40,185 nucleotides of DNA from Humidesulfovibrio sp. (GTDB lineage Bacteria > Desulfobacterota > Desulfovibrionia > Desulfovibrionales > Desulfovibrionaceae), in contig NZ_JAUYFU010000078.1 of assembly GCF_030689645.1 (NCBI RefSeq), positions 1 to 40,185 on the forward strand, written 5' to 3'. Position 1 is the first letter of the stretch; each line of letters begins with the position of its first letter. Below the pieces are notes generated by a model. It had not been told where the DNA came from. It was given only the letters and a program-made list of their open reading frames with translations, and made no database searches. The position numbers and the translations under genes were made by a program. This document shows positions 32,512 through 40,185 of this stretch, one piece after another.

Positions 32512-33629
32512 GGGCGGGCCTCCTCAGCGCCGTTCCCGCCAGGGCAGGCCGCCTCCGGTTTCGGGGCGCGCCCCAGGCTCACGGAATAGGTGAGAAAGAA
32601 CTGCCCGGCCAAAACGCAGAGCAGGATCAAGCCCTCCATGATGGGACCAATGGCCGCAGGCACCTGCATCTCCAGCTGCATGACCTCCGCGCCCACGCGG
32701 AAGGCGGCCAGAAGGTACGCGGTGAAGGCGATGCCCCAAGGCCGCAGCCGGGCCAGCCAGGCCACCACAATGGCCGTGTAGCCGTAGCCCACCATGACGG
32801 TGGGCTGCAAACGCCCCACCGTGGCCGAAATCTCAATGCTGCCCGCCAGACCCGCCAGCGCGCCGCCCAGGCCCATGACCAGGAACACGAGGAAGGCGTA
32901 TGGCAACTGCGCATAGCGCGCCACGCGCTCGCCCTCGCCGCAGGCGGCCAGTTCAAAGCCCAGGCGCGTGCGCGAGAGGAACACGCTGTAGGCAACGCCC
33001 GCAATGGGGCAGGCCAAAAGCCCCCAGTGCAGCTTGCCCAGCACGCCGGGGGCGATGCGCGCAATCTGCCCGCCGGAGCTGAACTCCGCCGTCATGGGGA
33101 AGCCGAAGCTCGCAGGGTCCTTCCAGAAGCCGAACACGAGATATTCCAGCAGCAGGATGCCTATGTAATTGAGCATGAGCGAGGAGATGATCTCGCTGAC
33201 GCCCAGGCGCAGGCGCAAGGCCGCCGGGAGCAGCCCCCAGGCCCCGCCGCAGGCCATGGCGCAGAGGAACATCAGCGGCATGAGCGCGAAGCCGGGCAGG
33301 CCGCTGAAGGTCAGCGCGGCCCAGGTGGCGCCCACCGCGCCCAAGGCGAACTGCCCTTCGGCCCCGATGTTCCAGACCTGCATGCGGAAGGAGAGCGCCA
33401 CGCCAAGGGCGCACAGAAAAATCGGGATGGCCTTCACCAGGCTGTCCAGAAGCGAATACCCCTGCCCGAAAGCCGCCCGGAACAGAATGGCCAGCCCCCC
33501 CATGCCGGACTTGCCGGACAGGGTCAAAAGCAGCGCGCATACGAAAAGCGCAAGGGCCAGGGCGACCAGGTACACAACCAGGACGCCCCAGCCCAGGGAC
33601 TTTTCGCGCTTGCGGATGACGAGGTTCAT
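32508..33629 (-). CDS. BMP-type ABC transporter permease (YufP/NupP-like)
   Basis: A 373-aa membrane permease of the same family as its neighbour but with the longer N-terminus usual for the YufP-like partner. Key segments are ALGVALSFRMQVWNIGAEGQFALGA, EIISSLMLNYIGILLLEYLV, GFELAACGEGERVARYAQL (coupling region) and VMVGYGYTAIVVAWLARL. The C-terminal tail (PKPEAACPGGNGAEEARP) is hydrophilic. It follows the binding-protein gene by 7 bases. Confidence 0.9.
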   Translation of the reverse strand: MNLVIRKREKSLGWGVLVVYLVALALALFVCALLLTLSGKSGMGGLAILFRAAFGQGYSLLDSLVKAIPIFLCALGVALSFRMQVWNIGAEGQFALGAVGATWAALTFSGLPGFALMPLMFLCAMACGGAWGLLPAALRLRLGVSEIISSLMLNYIGILLLEYLVFGFWKDPASFGFPMTAEFSSGGQIARIAPGVLGKLHWGLLACPIAGVAYSVFLSRTRLGFELAACGEGERVARYAQLPYAFLVFLVMGLGGALAGLAGSIEISATVGRLQPTVMVGYGYTAIVVAWLARLRPWGIAFTAYLLAAFRVGAEVMQLEMQVPAAIGPIMEGLILLCVLAGQFFLTYSVSLGRAPKPEAACPGGNGAEEARP

Positions 33630-33636
33630 GGGGCTC

Positions 33637-34749
33637 CTACTGGACGCTCCCCACCACGCCTTCGACGAACCAGGTCATGCCGAGCAGTTCCTTGTCCTCG
33701 GCCTTGACCCCTGCGGCGATCTTGACCTGACCGCCCTGGTCCTTGATGGGGCCGACGAAGATCTTGTCTTCGCCCTTCATGAGCAGGGCCTTCTGGGCCA
33801 GCACCTTGTCCTGCACGTCCTTGGGAACCATGGGACCAAAGGGGGCGATGTCCACCGCGCCCTTGTCCATGCCCCACCAAATGGCCCGGTTGCCCTTCCA
33901 GGTTCCCTCGCGCACTTCCTTCACTGTGGCCTCGTACAACGGAGCCCAGTTCCACACGGCGGCGGTGAGGTGCGCCTTGGGCGCAAAGGAGGACATGTCG
34001 GAATTGTAGCCGATGGAATACTTGCCGCGTTCCTGGGCTGCCTCCTGCGGGCCGGGGGAATTCTGGTGCTGGGCGATGATGTCGCAGCCCACGTCAAGCA
34101 GGCTCACGGCGGCGTCCTTCTCCAGGGCCGGGTCGAACCAGGTCTTGGTCCAGACAACCCGCACCTGGGCCTTGGGGTTCACGCTGCGCACGCCCAGGGT
34201 GAAGGCGTTGATGCCGCGGATGACCTCCGGAATGGGGAAGGCGGCCACGTAGCCGATGGTGTTGCTCTTGGTCATGTGCCCTGCGGTGATGCCGGTGAGG
34301 TACCTGGCCTGGTAGATGCGCCCGAAATAGTTGGAGACGTTCTCGGAGGACTTGAAGCCCGAGCAGTGCATGAACTTCACGTTCGGATAGTCCTTGGCCA
34401 CCTTCATGGTGGGATCCATGAACCCGAAGTTGGTGGCGAACACCAGGTCGAAGCCGCCCCTGGCCATGTTCTCAATGACGCGCTCGGCGTCTGCGCCGTC
34501 CTTCACGGCCTCCACATAGGAGGTCTTGACGCCGTCCATCTTCTCAACTGCCTTGCGGCCCTGATCGTGAGCCCAGGAATAGCCCGCATCGCCCACGGGG
34601 GATGTGTACACGAAGCCCACCTTGAGCTCCCCGGTCTTGGGACCAGCGGCAGCCGGAGCGGCGGCCTTATCCGGCGCCTTTTCGCAGCCGGCCAATGCAA
34701 GGGCCAGGATGAAAACGAGGACGCCAGCGGCGCGCAGCCAATGTTTCAT
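33637..34749 (-). CDS. BMP family substrate-binding lipoprotein
   Basis: A 370-aa periplasmic binding protein of the BMP/Med (PnrA-like) family, which captures purine nucleosides or related compounds. It has a lipoprotein signal with lipobox LAGC (Cys22) and an Ala/Pro/Lys linker. Family segments are VGFVYTSPVGDAGYSWAHDQGRKA, FDLVFATNFGFMDPTMKVA and GYVAAFPIPEVIRGINAFTLG, with the ligand-binding aromatic and acidic residues in GYNSDMSSFAP. The ATG at 34749 has a strong GGAGGAG. Longer in-frame readings upstream run over the gpt gene and are not real. Confidence 0.92.
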   Translation of the reverse strand: MKHWLRAAGVLVFILALALAGCEKAPDKAAAPAAAGPKTGELKVGFVYTSPVGDAGYSWAHDQGRKAVEKMDGVKTSYVEAVKDGADAERVIENMARGGFDLVFATNFGFMDPTMKVAKDYPNVKFMHCSGFKSSENVSNYFGRIYQARYLTGITAGHMTKSNTIGYVAAFPIPEVIRGINAFTLGVRSVNPKAQVRVVWTKTWFDPALEKDAAVSLLDVGCDIIAQHQNSPGPQEAAQERGKYSIGYNSDMSSFAPKAHLTAAVWNWAPLYEATVKEVREGTWKGNRAIWWGMDKGAVDIAPFGPMVPKDVQDKVLAQKALLMKGEDKIFVGPIKDQGGQVKIAAGVKAEDKELLGMTWFVEGVVGSVQ

Positions 34750-34774
34750 GATGGACTCTCCTCCTGGATGTGGT

Positions 34775-34829
34775 CCCGGATGACGTCCGGGGGGCGGGGA
34801 ATCGGTGCGAAAGAGCCGGGCTGTCCCGG
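34775..34829 (-). other. Two short hairpins in the gpt-binding protein gap
   Basis: Perfect inverted repeats CCCGGA/TCCGGG (34775-34791, five-base loop) and CCGGG/CCCGG (34816-34829, four-base loop) lie in the 125-base gap after gpt. Neither has a U-tract. They may stabilise the message upstream of the highly needed binding-protein gene. Confidence 0.3.
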
Positions 34830-34874
34830 TCAGACAATACGTATCGGCGCAGGCAGGTCTCCTGCGACGGAAAT

Positions 34875-35357
34875 CTATTCCCTGGCTTTGGCGATGGGCG
34901 GAACAAACTGCGGCGTGGAGTCCCAGGGGAACAGGATCCACGTGTCCTGGCTCACCTCGGTGACAAAGGTGTCCACCAGGGGGCGGCCCTCCGGCTTGGC
35001 GTACACGGTGGCGAAATGGGCCTTGGGCAGCATCTCTCGCACAAGGCGGGCCGTGCGGCCAGTGTCCACCAGGTCGTCCACGATGAGCCAGCCCGCGCCA
35101 TCGCCCTCGGGGCACTTGAGCGAGCAGGCTTCGCCCTGCTTTTGCCAATCGTAGCTGGTGATGCAGATGGTGTCGATGAGCCGGACGTCCAGCTCGCGGG
35201 CGATGATGGCGGCAGGAACAAGGCCGCCGCGGGTGATGGCGTAGATGCCCGTCCAGGGACCGCGCTCCACCAGCCGCCAGGACAGGGCGCGGCAGTCGCG
35301 CTGAAGCTGTTCCCAGGTGACGGGGTAGACCTTGTCGTAGGGGTGCGTTTTATCCAC
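34875..35357 (-). CDS. gpt: Xanthine/guanine phosphoribosyltransferase
   Basis: A 160-aa type I phosphoribosyltransferase that converts xanthine or guanine with PRPP into XMP or GMP in the cytoplasm. The PRPP loop is [18 protein letters not shown]. Other family features are [26 protein letters not shown] near the N-terminus and a C-terminal purine-binding segment with [15 protein letters not shown], which matches XGPRT rather than hypoxanthine enzymes. It starts at a GTG with GAGG five bases upstream. Position directly upstream of the BMP-type importer suggests salvage of purines taken up by it. Confidence 0.9.
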   Translation of the reverse strand: MDKTHPYDKVYPVTWEQLQRDCRALSWRLVERGPWTGIYAITRGGLVPAAIIARELDVRLIDTICITSYDWQKQGEACSLKCPEGDGAGWLIVDDLVDTGRTARLVREMLPKAHFATVYAKPEGRPLVDTFVTEVSQDTWILFPWDSTPQFVPPIAKARE

Positions 35358-35473
35358 AGGTACCTCGCGTTGAAGGCAGCTTCTTTAGCCCAGAGCGCTT
35401 CTGTGGGCAAGCCCCGGCTGGGCCTGCCGCGCGCTGCGAAGCAGCGGCAAAAACCATATGAAAATTGGCAGGT

Positions 35474-36442
35474 TCATCCCTGGCGACGCAAACGCTGCGC
35501 CCCAAAGAGCGCCGCGCCGTGCACGCCGGAATCCTGATTTTTGTTCAAAAGCACCGGCAGACCCGCGAGCAGGCTTGCATGGGAAGGCGAGCGGCGGAAC
35601 TCCGCCAGGAACGCCGGGTGCTCCACCAGCACGGGATTTTTGGCCGCCACGCCGCCGGAGATGTACACGCCGCCCGTGGCCAGCAGGGCCAGGGCGTAGT
35701 TGCGCGCCGCGCGGCCATAGAATCTGGCGAACCACTCCACCGTGCGCGGCGAATGCGGCAGCCGGGCCGCAACCTCCGCCGGGGCCAGGCTCTCGCCCGT
35801 CAAAAAAGCGTGCAGCCGGGCCAGGCCGCTGCCGGTGACGATGGCATCGCCATGGCAGTAGTCCAGACGGCTCGCGCTCCGCACGTATTCGGCATAAGCG
35901 TATTCTTCCTCCCCCACGAAGGGGAAGGCCGCGTGCCCGGCCTCGGAAGGCACGGCCAGGAATCCCTCAGCCCCAGCGGCCACCAGCGCGCAATGGCCAA
36001 GGCCGGTGCCAGCGCCGATGACCGCCATGGCCCCGGCGTAGACGTGATGATCGGAATGGCCGCTTTGCAGCACCTGGGCCTCGTTCATGGCGCTGCTGCG
36101 GCAGGCGAAGGCCTGGGCCGCGAAGTCGTTGAGAAGCGCCCCGCGCTTGAAGCCCAGGCCCGTGATCTCGTTCAGGTCAATGGTCCACTTGATGTTCGGC
36201 GGCCGACAGAGCTGGCCCTGCACCGGTCCGGGCACGGCGAAAACGGCCAAGTCGCAATCAGCCGGGGCAAAGTGGCGCTGCTCGGAGAACAGGCGCTCCA
36301 GCAGTCCGGCAAAGGACGGCGCCTCCGCCGTGGACAGCCGGACGATGTTCAGCAGGCGCGGCTCGTCCATGCCCGGCTCAAGCTCGAAAAATCCCATGCG
36401 GCTGTTGGTGCCGCCGATGTCCGCCGCAAGAATCCGAAACAC
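35474..36442 (-). CDS. glk: Glucokinase
   Basis: A 322-aa cytoplasmic kinase making glucose 6-phosphate from glucose and ATP. The ROK-unrelated Glk family start RILAADIGGTNSRMGFFEL (phosphate-binding loop DIGGTNSR) is present, as are FAVPGPVQGQLCRPPNIKWTI, LLNDFAAQAFA and the motif VIGAGTGLGHCAL, with the GHAAFPF histidine in the sugar-binding region. The C-terminal GGVYISGGVAAKNP closes the fold. It starts at a GTG at 36442 with AAGGAG six bases upstream. It is followed by gpt after 116 bases. Confidence 0.9.
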   Translation of the reverse strand: MFRILAADIGGTNSRMGFFELEPGMDEPRLLNIVRLSTAEAPSFAGLLERLFSEQRHFAPADCDLAVFAVPGPVQGQLCRPPNIKWTIDLNEITGLGFKRGALLNDFAAQAFACRSSAMNEAQVLQSGHSDHHVYAGAMAVIGAGTGLGHCALVAAGAEGFLAVPSEAGHAAFPFVGEEEYAYAEYVRSASRLDYCHGDAIVTGSGLARLHAFLTGESLAPAEVAARLPHSPRTVEWFARFYGRAARNYALALLATGGVYISGGVAAKNPVLVEHPAFLAEFRRSPSHASLLAGLPVLLNKNQDSGVHGAALFGAQRLRRQG

Positions 36443-36522
36443 GTGTGGCTCCTTGATTGAGGGGGGTGTCTTGCCATTTCGTACAGCATTCCGGCGAGAA
36501 ATCAAATGGCGCCGCGCCACGC

Positions 36523-36555
36523 AAAAGCCCCCGTCCACAAGGGGCGGGGGCTTTC
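36523..36555 (-). terminator. Terminator after the MotA-like gene
   Basis: A 10-bp G+C-rich stem AAAGCCCCCG/CGGGGGCTTT has four Ts following in the leftward direction. It lies 42 bases past the stop of the MotA-like gene and just before the glucokinase gene, so it separates the two units. It could also work rightwards. Confidence 0.8.
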
Positions 36556-36596
36556 AAAATCGCGCCGGAGCGCTGGAAGCGCGCATGCGCCAGGAC

Positions 36597-37535
36597 TTAC
36601 GTCATGTGCGCCAGGGGGGCAAGGCGCAGGTTGTGCGTCGCGGGCTCCTCTCTGGGCTGTGGCATGGGCACGGCGTCATTGAAGGATGCGCGGCCCTGCT
36701 CGTCTTCCTCGGCGCGGGCGGCTGCGGCCTTGCGCTGGCGGGTAATGTACTTCTTGGTGATGCTCTTCAGCAGTTCGGCCTTTCCTTCGCGCTCCGCAGG
36801 CGAAAGGAAGCTTGTGAGCTTCTTCTCCAGCCTGTGGGAGTTCTGCTCCTTGGAGATGGCGATGATGCCCTCCATGATGAGCTTCTGGTTCAACATCTCG
36901 GCCCCGGTGTGGAAATTGATGCTTTCCGCGATGGGGGCCAGAATCATGTTGCTCAAAACCACGCCGTACAGGGTGGACACGAAGGCCACGGGGATGCTGG
37001 ACACCAGGGCCTGGGTGTCGTTGATGCCTGAGAGCATGCCGATGAGCCCGATAACGCTGCCTGCCACGCCGAAGGCCGGAGCGGCCTTGGCCAGGGTCTG
37101 GAACACGCGCTCGCTCTGCTGGCGGCGCTCGCGGAAAAAGTTCATTTCGGTGTTCAAGAACTCGCGGATGTCGCGCTCCTTGTAGTTGTCCACCAGGAAG
37201 GTGACGGCGTTGCGCAGGAAGCTGTCGGAGATCTTCTGGCGCACGGCCTCAAGGGACAGCATGCCCTCCACCCGCGACTTCACCGAGAGTTCCAGCAGCA
37301 GCCGCACGATGTCGTCGGGCGTGGACTGGCGCTCGGTGTACACGCTTCGCGCCACCAGAAAGGCGGTGCGGATGCGCTCAAAGGGATAGCTCATGAACAA
37401 GGCGGCAAACAGTCCCGCCGCGACGATGAGAAAGGCCGCGAGGTTCCAGTACACGGCCAGGCCGCCGCTCATCCAGAATCCGCCCACGAAAATGGCTCCG
37501 CACAGGAGCACTCCGATCATGTTCTTCTTGCTCAT
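36597..37535 (-). CDS. MotA/TolQ/ExbB-type proton channel protein (MotA-like)
   Basis: A 312-aa membrane protein with four helices: two near the N-terminus (about 5-25 and 30-50), a cytoplasmic loop of ~110 residues, and two at about 150-210. The MotA signature is present: AKAAPAFGVAGSVIGLIGML and VAFVSTLYGVVLSNMILAPIAE. It is typical of MotA stator subunits that couple ion flow to rotation with MotB. The C-terminal ~70 residues are charged and extend beyond the core. ATG 37535 (MSKKNMIGV). It lies 10 bases downstream of the MotB-like gene. A flagellar stator is likely, but a non-flagellar channel cannot be excluded. Confidence 0.88.
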   Translation of the reverse strand: MSKKNMIGVLLCGAIFVGGFWMSGGLAVYWNLAAFLIVAAGLFAALFMSYPFERIRTAFLVARSVYTERQSTPDDIVRLLLELSVKSRVEGMLSLEAVRQKISDSFLRNAVTFLVDNYKERDIREFLNTEMNFFRERRQQSERVFQTLAKAAPAFGVAGSVIGLIGMLSGINDTQALVSSIPVAFVSTLYGVVLSNMILAPIAESINFHTGAEMLNQKLIMEGIIAISKEQNSHRLEKKLTSFLSPAEREGKAELLKSITKKYITRQRKAAAARAEEDEQGRASFNDAVPMPQPREEPATHNLRLAPLAHMT

Positions 37536-37545
37536 GACTGTCCCC

Positions 37546-38265
37546 CTAAATATCTGTCAGGACGAGAACTTCAACACGTCGATTACGTTTGTCGGCATCA
37601 TCGGCCGTGGCGGGAACCTCCGGCTGGAAGCTGCCGCGTCCGGTCACCAGGAAACGCTTGGCATCCAGCCCCGCAGTGCGGATGAAGTACTGCGCCACGC
37701 TGGCCGCCCGCTTGGCCGAGAGTGCAAGGCTCTCCTCGGGCGTCCCGGTTTCATCCTCGGCGCTGTGCCCCACCACCAGCACGGCGCCGGTGCTCACGCG
37801 CAGAATCTCGGCGATGCGGGCCAGATACTGGCCGCTGTTCTCGGACAAGGCGTCGCCGCCAGGACTGAAGAACAGGTCTCCGCGCAGGAACACGCGCACC
37901 TGGCGGTCGGTCTCGCGCACTACGGAAATGCCGAGGTTGTCGGACTGGTAGTAGGTTTCCTTGAGCGGGCTGCCGCCTGCGTTCTGGAAGGCCTTGCCGT
38001 CCCGCACAGGATCGTTCAGCTGGCCCATGAAGGCCTGCATGGGATCGGTGGGAGCTTTGGTCTCCGCCGCCTGGGGCGGGCTGGGCTCCGTCTTGGCCAC
38101 CACCCGGTCCTTGGCCCCGGAATAGATGAACAAGACCGCGAAGACCATGAACATGATCATCATCAGGTCCGACCAGGGCACGGACCACTCGGCGAAATTG
38201 CCGCCACCGGCCAGCGTCCGTCCGCCGTCGTCCCGCGAGAGCCCGTATCTGTCCCGATTGCCCAT
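37546..38265 (-). CDS. MotB-like protein with OmpA peptidoglycan-binding domain
   Basis: A 239-aa protein with a short cytoplasmic start, one membrane helix (about 34-50, WSVPWSDLMMIMFMVFAVLF) with the ion-binding Asp33 in the expected place, a linker, and a C-terminal OmpA-like domain (about 110-235). The OmpA motifs are AVLVVGHSAEDETG, LSAKRAASVAQYF and DKRNRRVEVLV. This is the stator subunit that anchors to peptidoglycan and conducts protons with MotA. ATG at 38265 with AAGGA eight bases upstream. It precedes the MotA-like gene, the reverse of the common order. Confidence 0.88.
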   Translation of the reverse strand: MGNRDRYGLSRDDGGRTLAGGGNFAEWSVPWSDLMMIMFMVFAVLFIYSGAKDRVVAKTEPSPPQAAETKAPTDPMQAFMGQLNDPVRDGKAFQNAGGSPLKETYYQSDNLGISVVRETDRQVRVFLRGDLFFSPGGDALSENSGQYLARIAEILRVSTGAVLVVGHSAEDETGTPEESLALSAKRAASVAQYFIRTAGLDAKRFLVTGRGSFQPEVPATADDADKRNRRVEVLVLTDI

Positions 38266-38563
38266 GCCACACGTCCTTTGTCTCCCGCCGCCAGACAATC
38301 TGGAGGCCGCTCGACGCCACTGAAGCAAATTGCCTGCCAACGAACTCAACACACTGTAATAAAATGAAAAATAAAAACCTTGCGGTACGAACATCCCGGC
38401 CAGCGCCAAAATCTCGCCACTTTCCCGCTCCATGCCGACCCGGCCTCGCCCTTGGGTTTGAAGCCGACCTCACCAATCAGCCCAGACAACCGCGCAACAC
38501 AATTCAGGCAGGATGAAGCGCGCATGCATTGACTCTGTCCCGAAATGGCGTCACAAGCCGCCC
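38266..38563. other. Divergent intergenic region between MotB-like and maf genes
   Basis: No coding sequence is seen. An AT-rich patch at about 38351-38378 probably holds the promoter for the leftward MotB/MotA unit, but no box pair is convincing and I see no clear sigma-28 flagellar promoter. Nothing else notable. Confidence 0.4.
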
Positions 38564-39241
38564 ATGACCAACGCCTTCACCCCGCCCGCAGGCCCTGGCG
38601 CCTACCGTACCCTGTCCGCCCTGGTGCTGGGCTCCAGCTCGCCGCGTCGCCGCGAGCTGCTGGGCTCCCTGGGCCTTGAGTTCGAAGTCTGCCCCAGCAA
38701 CGCCCCGGAGCCGCCGCCCCTGCCCGGCGAGCTGCCCGAGGCCTACGCCAGGCGCATGGCCTTGCAGAAAACCACGGACGTGTCCGCCCTGTACCCGGAC
38801 TCCACTGTGCTGGGGGCCGACACCATCGTGGTGCTTCCCGGCGCACCAGGGGCCGACGCCGTGGTGCTGGGCAAACCCGTGGACCAGGCCGATGCGCTCT
38901 CCATGCTCACACGGCTTTCAGGCCGTTCGCACCTGGTCATCACCGGCTGCTGCCTGGCCCTGCCCGGCAAGGCCGACCCACTGTGCTTCGCCGTAAGCAC
39001 CGAGGTGTTCATGCGCGCCAGCACGCGGGCGGAACTGGCCGCCTACGCCGCCACAGGCGAGCCCTCGGACAAGGCAGGGGCGTACGCCATCCAAGGCCTT
39101 GGCGGCTTCCTGGTGGAGCGCGTGAGCGGCTCGTACACCAACGTGGTGGGCCTGCCAGTAGCAGAATGCGCGGCATCCCTGCTGGAGCATGGAATCATCG
39201 GGGTGCGCCCAGGAAACTCGGGCGGATGGGGAACGCCATGA
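38564..39241 (+). CDS. maf: Maf family nucleotide pyrophosphatase
   Basis: A 225-aa cytoplasmic Maf protein, a house-cleaning enzyme that hydrolyses modified or canonical nucleoside triphosphates (dTTP/UTP or m7GTP depending on subfamily). Motifs are VLGSSSPRRRELLGSLGL at the N-terminus, GADTIVVL with the catalytic acidic residue, and DKAGAYAIQGLGGFLVERV followed by YTNVVGLP. The start is uncertain: ATG 38564 (MTNAFTPP) or ATG 38513; neither has a strong ribosome binding site. The stop overlaps the methyltransferase start (ATGA). Confidence 0.9.
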   Translation: MTNAFTPPAGPGAYRTLSALVLGSSSPRRRELLGSLGLEFEVCPSNAPEPPPLPGELPEAYARRMALQKTTDVSALYPDSTVLGADTIVVLPGAPGADAVVLGKPVDQADALSMLTRLSGRSHLVITGCCLALPGKADPLCFAVSTEVFMRASTRAELAAYAATGEPSDKAGAYAIQGLGGFLVERVSGSYTNVVGLPVAECAASLLEHGIIGVRPGNSGGWGTP

Positions 39242-39888
39242 GCGACGCCTTTGCGGCCAGGGCTGCGCAGTGGGACGCCCACCCCGTGCGCGCCGCCATA
39301 GGCCAGGCCTTTTACGCCCAGGTGCTTGAGGCAACGGCCTCGCATCTGGCGGGAGCCCTTGAGGGCAAGACCGTGCTGGACTTCGGCTGCGGCACCGGAA
39401 CCCTGGGGCTGCGCCTGGCCCAGGAGCACGCCGCCCGCGTCATCTTCGCGGACGCGTCACCAGCCATGCTGGACGTGCTGCGCGGCAAGCTGGCCGGGCT
39501 GAACCTGCCCGACGTTAAGGTGTTCGAAGGCGGCGCGGACGCCCTGCCCCTGGCGGACGCTTCGGCGGATCTGGCCGTGAGCCTCATGGCCCTGCACCAC
39601 ATCGAGGACGCGGAAGGCGCGCTGCGCGGCCTGCGCAAGGCGCTCAAGCCCGGCGGGCTGCTGCTTCTGGGCGACCTGCTGCCCGAGGACGGCAGCTTCC
39701 ATGACTCCTCGCCGGACGGCCCGTCTGCGGCGCACAACGGCTTTGACCCGGAGGCGCTGCGCGCCCTGTGCGAAAATTTGGGCCTGGCGGTGCTGCGCCT
39801 GCTGCCCTTTCACCTTGTGCGCAAGCCCGATGCGGCTGGAGCCGTGCGCGAGTACCCCCTGTTTTTCCTGACCGCGAAAGCGGTCTAA
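39238..39888 (+). CDS. SAM-dependent methyltransferase (class I), substrate unknown
   Basis: A 216-aa soluble class I methyltransferase of the Methyltransf_11/25 type. Motif I is VLDFGCGTGTLGLRLA (about residues 50-65), motif II-like region VIFADASPAML, and motif IV region ADLAVSLMALHHIED. The C-terminal GFDPEALRALCENLGL is common in small-molecule methyltransferases. The ATG at 39238 overlaps the maf stop by four bases; an ATG at 39226 is also possible. The substrate cannot be read from the sequence. It is followed after 9 bases by the YbaK-type gene. Confidence 0.85.
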   Translation: MSDAFAARAAQWDAHPVRAAIGQAFYAQVLEATASHLAGALEGKTVLDFGCGTGTLGLRLAQEHAARVIFADASPAMLDVLRGKLAGLNLPDVKVFEGGADALPLADASADLAVSLMALHHIEDAEGALRGLRKALKPGGLLLLGDLLPEDGSFHDSSPDGPSAAHNGFDPEALRALCENLGLAVLRLLPFHLVRKPDAAGAVREYPLFFLTAKAV

Positions 39889-39897
39889 AGGAGCCTG

Positions 39898-40185
39898 ATG
39901 CCCACCCCGCACGCCGACTTCGAAGCCCTGCTGGAACGTGTCCGGGCCAGCGGCCTGCCCTTTGTCCTGCACGAGCACGCCCCCGCGCGCACCATGGCCG
40001 ACGCGGAAAGCCTCACCTTCGACACGGCGCGCATCGTCAAGACCATCGCCTTCGCCACCCGCGACGGGCGGCTGGTGCTGGCGGCCCTGCGCGGCACGCT
40101 GCGCGTGGACCACGCCAGGCTGGCGCGGCTGTGCGGCGTTGAGCGCAAGGACCTCGCCCCCTTGTCGGCGCATTCGGTCCTTGAG
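39898..40185 (+). CDS. YbaK/ProX-type aminoacyl-tRNA deacylase, N-terminal part (runs off the right edge)
   Basis: The first 96 codons of a YbaK/EbsC family protein, which hydrolyses mischarged tRNA such as Cys-tRNA(Pro). Visible features are the opening helix FEALLERVRASGLPFVLHEH, the segment SLTFDTARIVKTIAF with the conserved Lys that holds the substrate, and the strand RLVLAALRGTLRVD. ATG 39898 has an AAGGAG four bases upstream. The likely third gene of an operon with maf and the methyltransferase. Confidence 0.88.
   Translation, partial: MPTPHADFEALLERVRASGLPFVLHEHAPARTMADAESLTFDTARIVKTIAFATRDGRLVLAALRGTLRVDHARLARLCGVERKDLAPLSAHSVLE

Noticed and set aside
33169-35154. A 661-codon plus-strand frame across the importer genes
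   Set aside because: It spans three genes and their gaps on the other strand, has no recognisable domain and shows shadow composition.
35420-35460. Hairpin with homopolymer beside it between glk and gpt
   Set aside because: The inverted repeat (CGCTGC/GCAGCG) is followed by As on the plus strand, and the Ts precede it on the minus strand, so it cannot end a leftward transcript by the usual mechanism.

Overview
The window reads as chromosomal DNA of a high-G+C sulfate-reducing deltaproteobacterium of the Desulfovibrio type. The evidence is the combination of a six-subunit Ech-type [NiFe] hydrogenase, a Ccm cytochrome c maturation cluster whose CcmE carries the cysteine (CxxxY) form of the haem-binding motif, a large sigma-54-dependent regulator, and several envelope proteins I do not recognise outside this group. 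I see no insertion sequences, phage genes, CRISPR arrays, tRNAs or rRNAs. The gene content is dense and syntenic-looking, with many start/stop overlaps.

Layout. (1) 1-5809, minus strand: the 5' part of guaB, then a complete branched-chain amino acid ABC importer (livK-H-M-G-F) with a good sigma-70 promoter upstream and hairpins between livK and livH. (2) 5836-11052, minus strand: ccmE-F-A-B-C-D plus a membrane-anchored TPR protein. No CcmG or CcmH is present, fitting the reduced CcmH-less 'System I' maturation route. A DUF21/CBS membrane protein lies just upstream. (3) 12361-13383, plus strand: a family 9 (heptosyltransferase-like) glycosyltransferase.

(4) 13433-22318 is the least understood part. 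A PEP-synthase-like protein with an unfamiliar C-terminal half and a membrane-bound sigma-54 activator are read leftwards. A five-gene operon is read rightwards: small membrane protein, TSUP/TauE-type permease, repeat-containing lipoprotein, two-TM protein and bitopic protein. The shared control region has a near-perfect -24/-12 promoter for the five-gene operon, a sigma-70 promoter for the regulator and candidate binding sites, and the operon ends at a strong terminator. This looks like one self-contained sensing and transport module of unknown substrate, and it is my main candidate for undescribed biology.

(5) 22470-27560: echABCDEF, tightly coupled, with a terminator. It encodes a ferredoxin-linked, ion-pumping hydrogenase at the cytoplasmic membrane. 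(6) 27664-29628: small secreted protein, YhcH-family protein and two-domain ChrA transporter. (7) 30037-36442, minus strand: glucokinase, xanthine/guanine phosphoribosyltransferase and a BMP-type (nucleoside/purine-like) ABC importer. Together with guaB at the left edge these suggest purine uptake and salvage. (8) 36597-38265, minus strand: a MotA-like/MotB-like stator pair in the unusual order motB then motA. (9) 38564-40185, plus strand: Maf nucleotide pyrophosphatase, SAM methyltransferase and the start of a YbaK-type aminoacyl-tRNA deacylase.

All calls are from reading the translated sequence and its motifs. No database search was possible.
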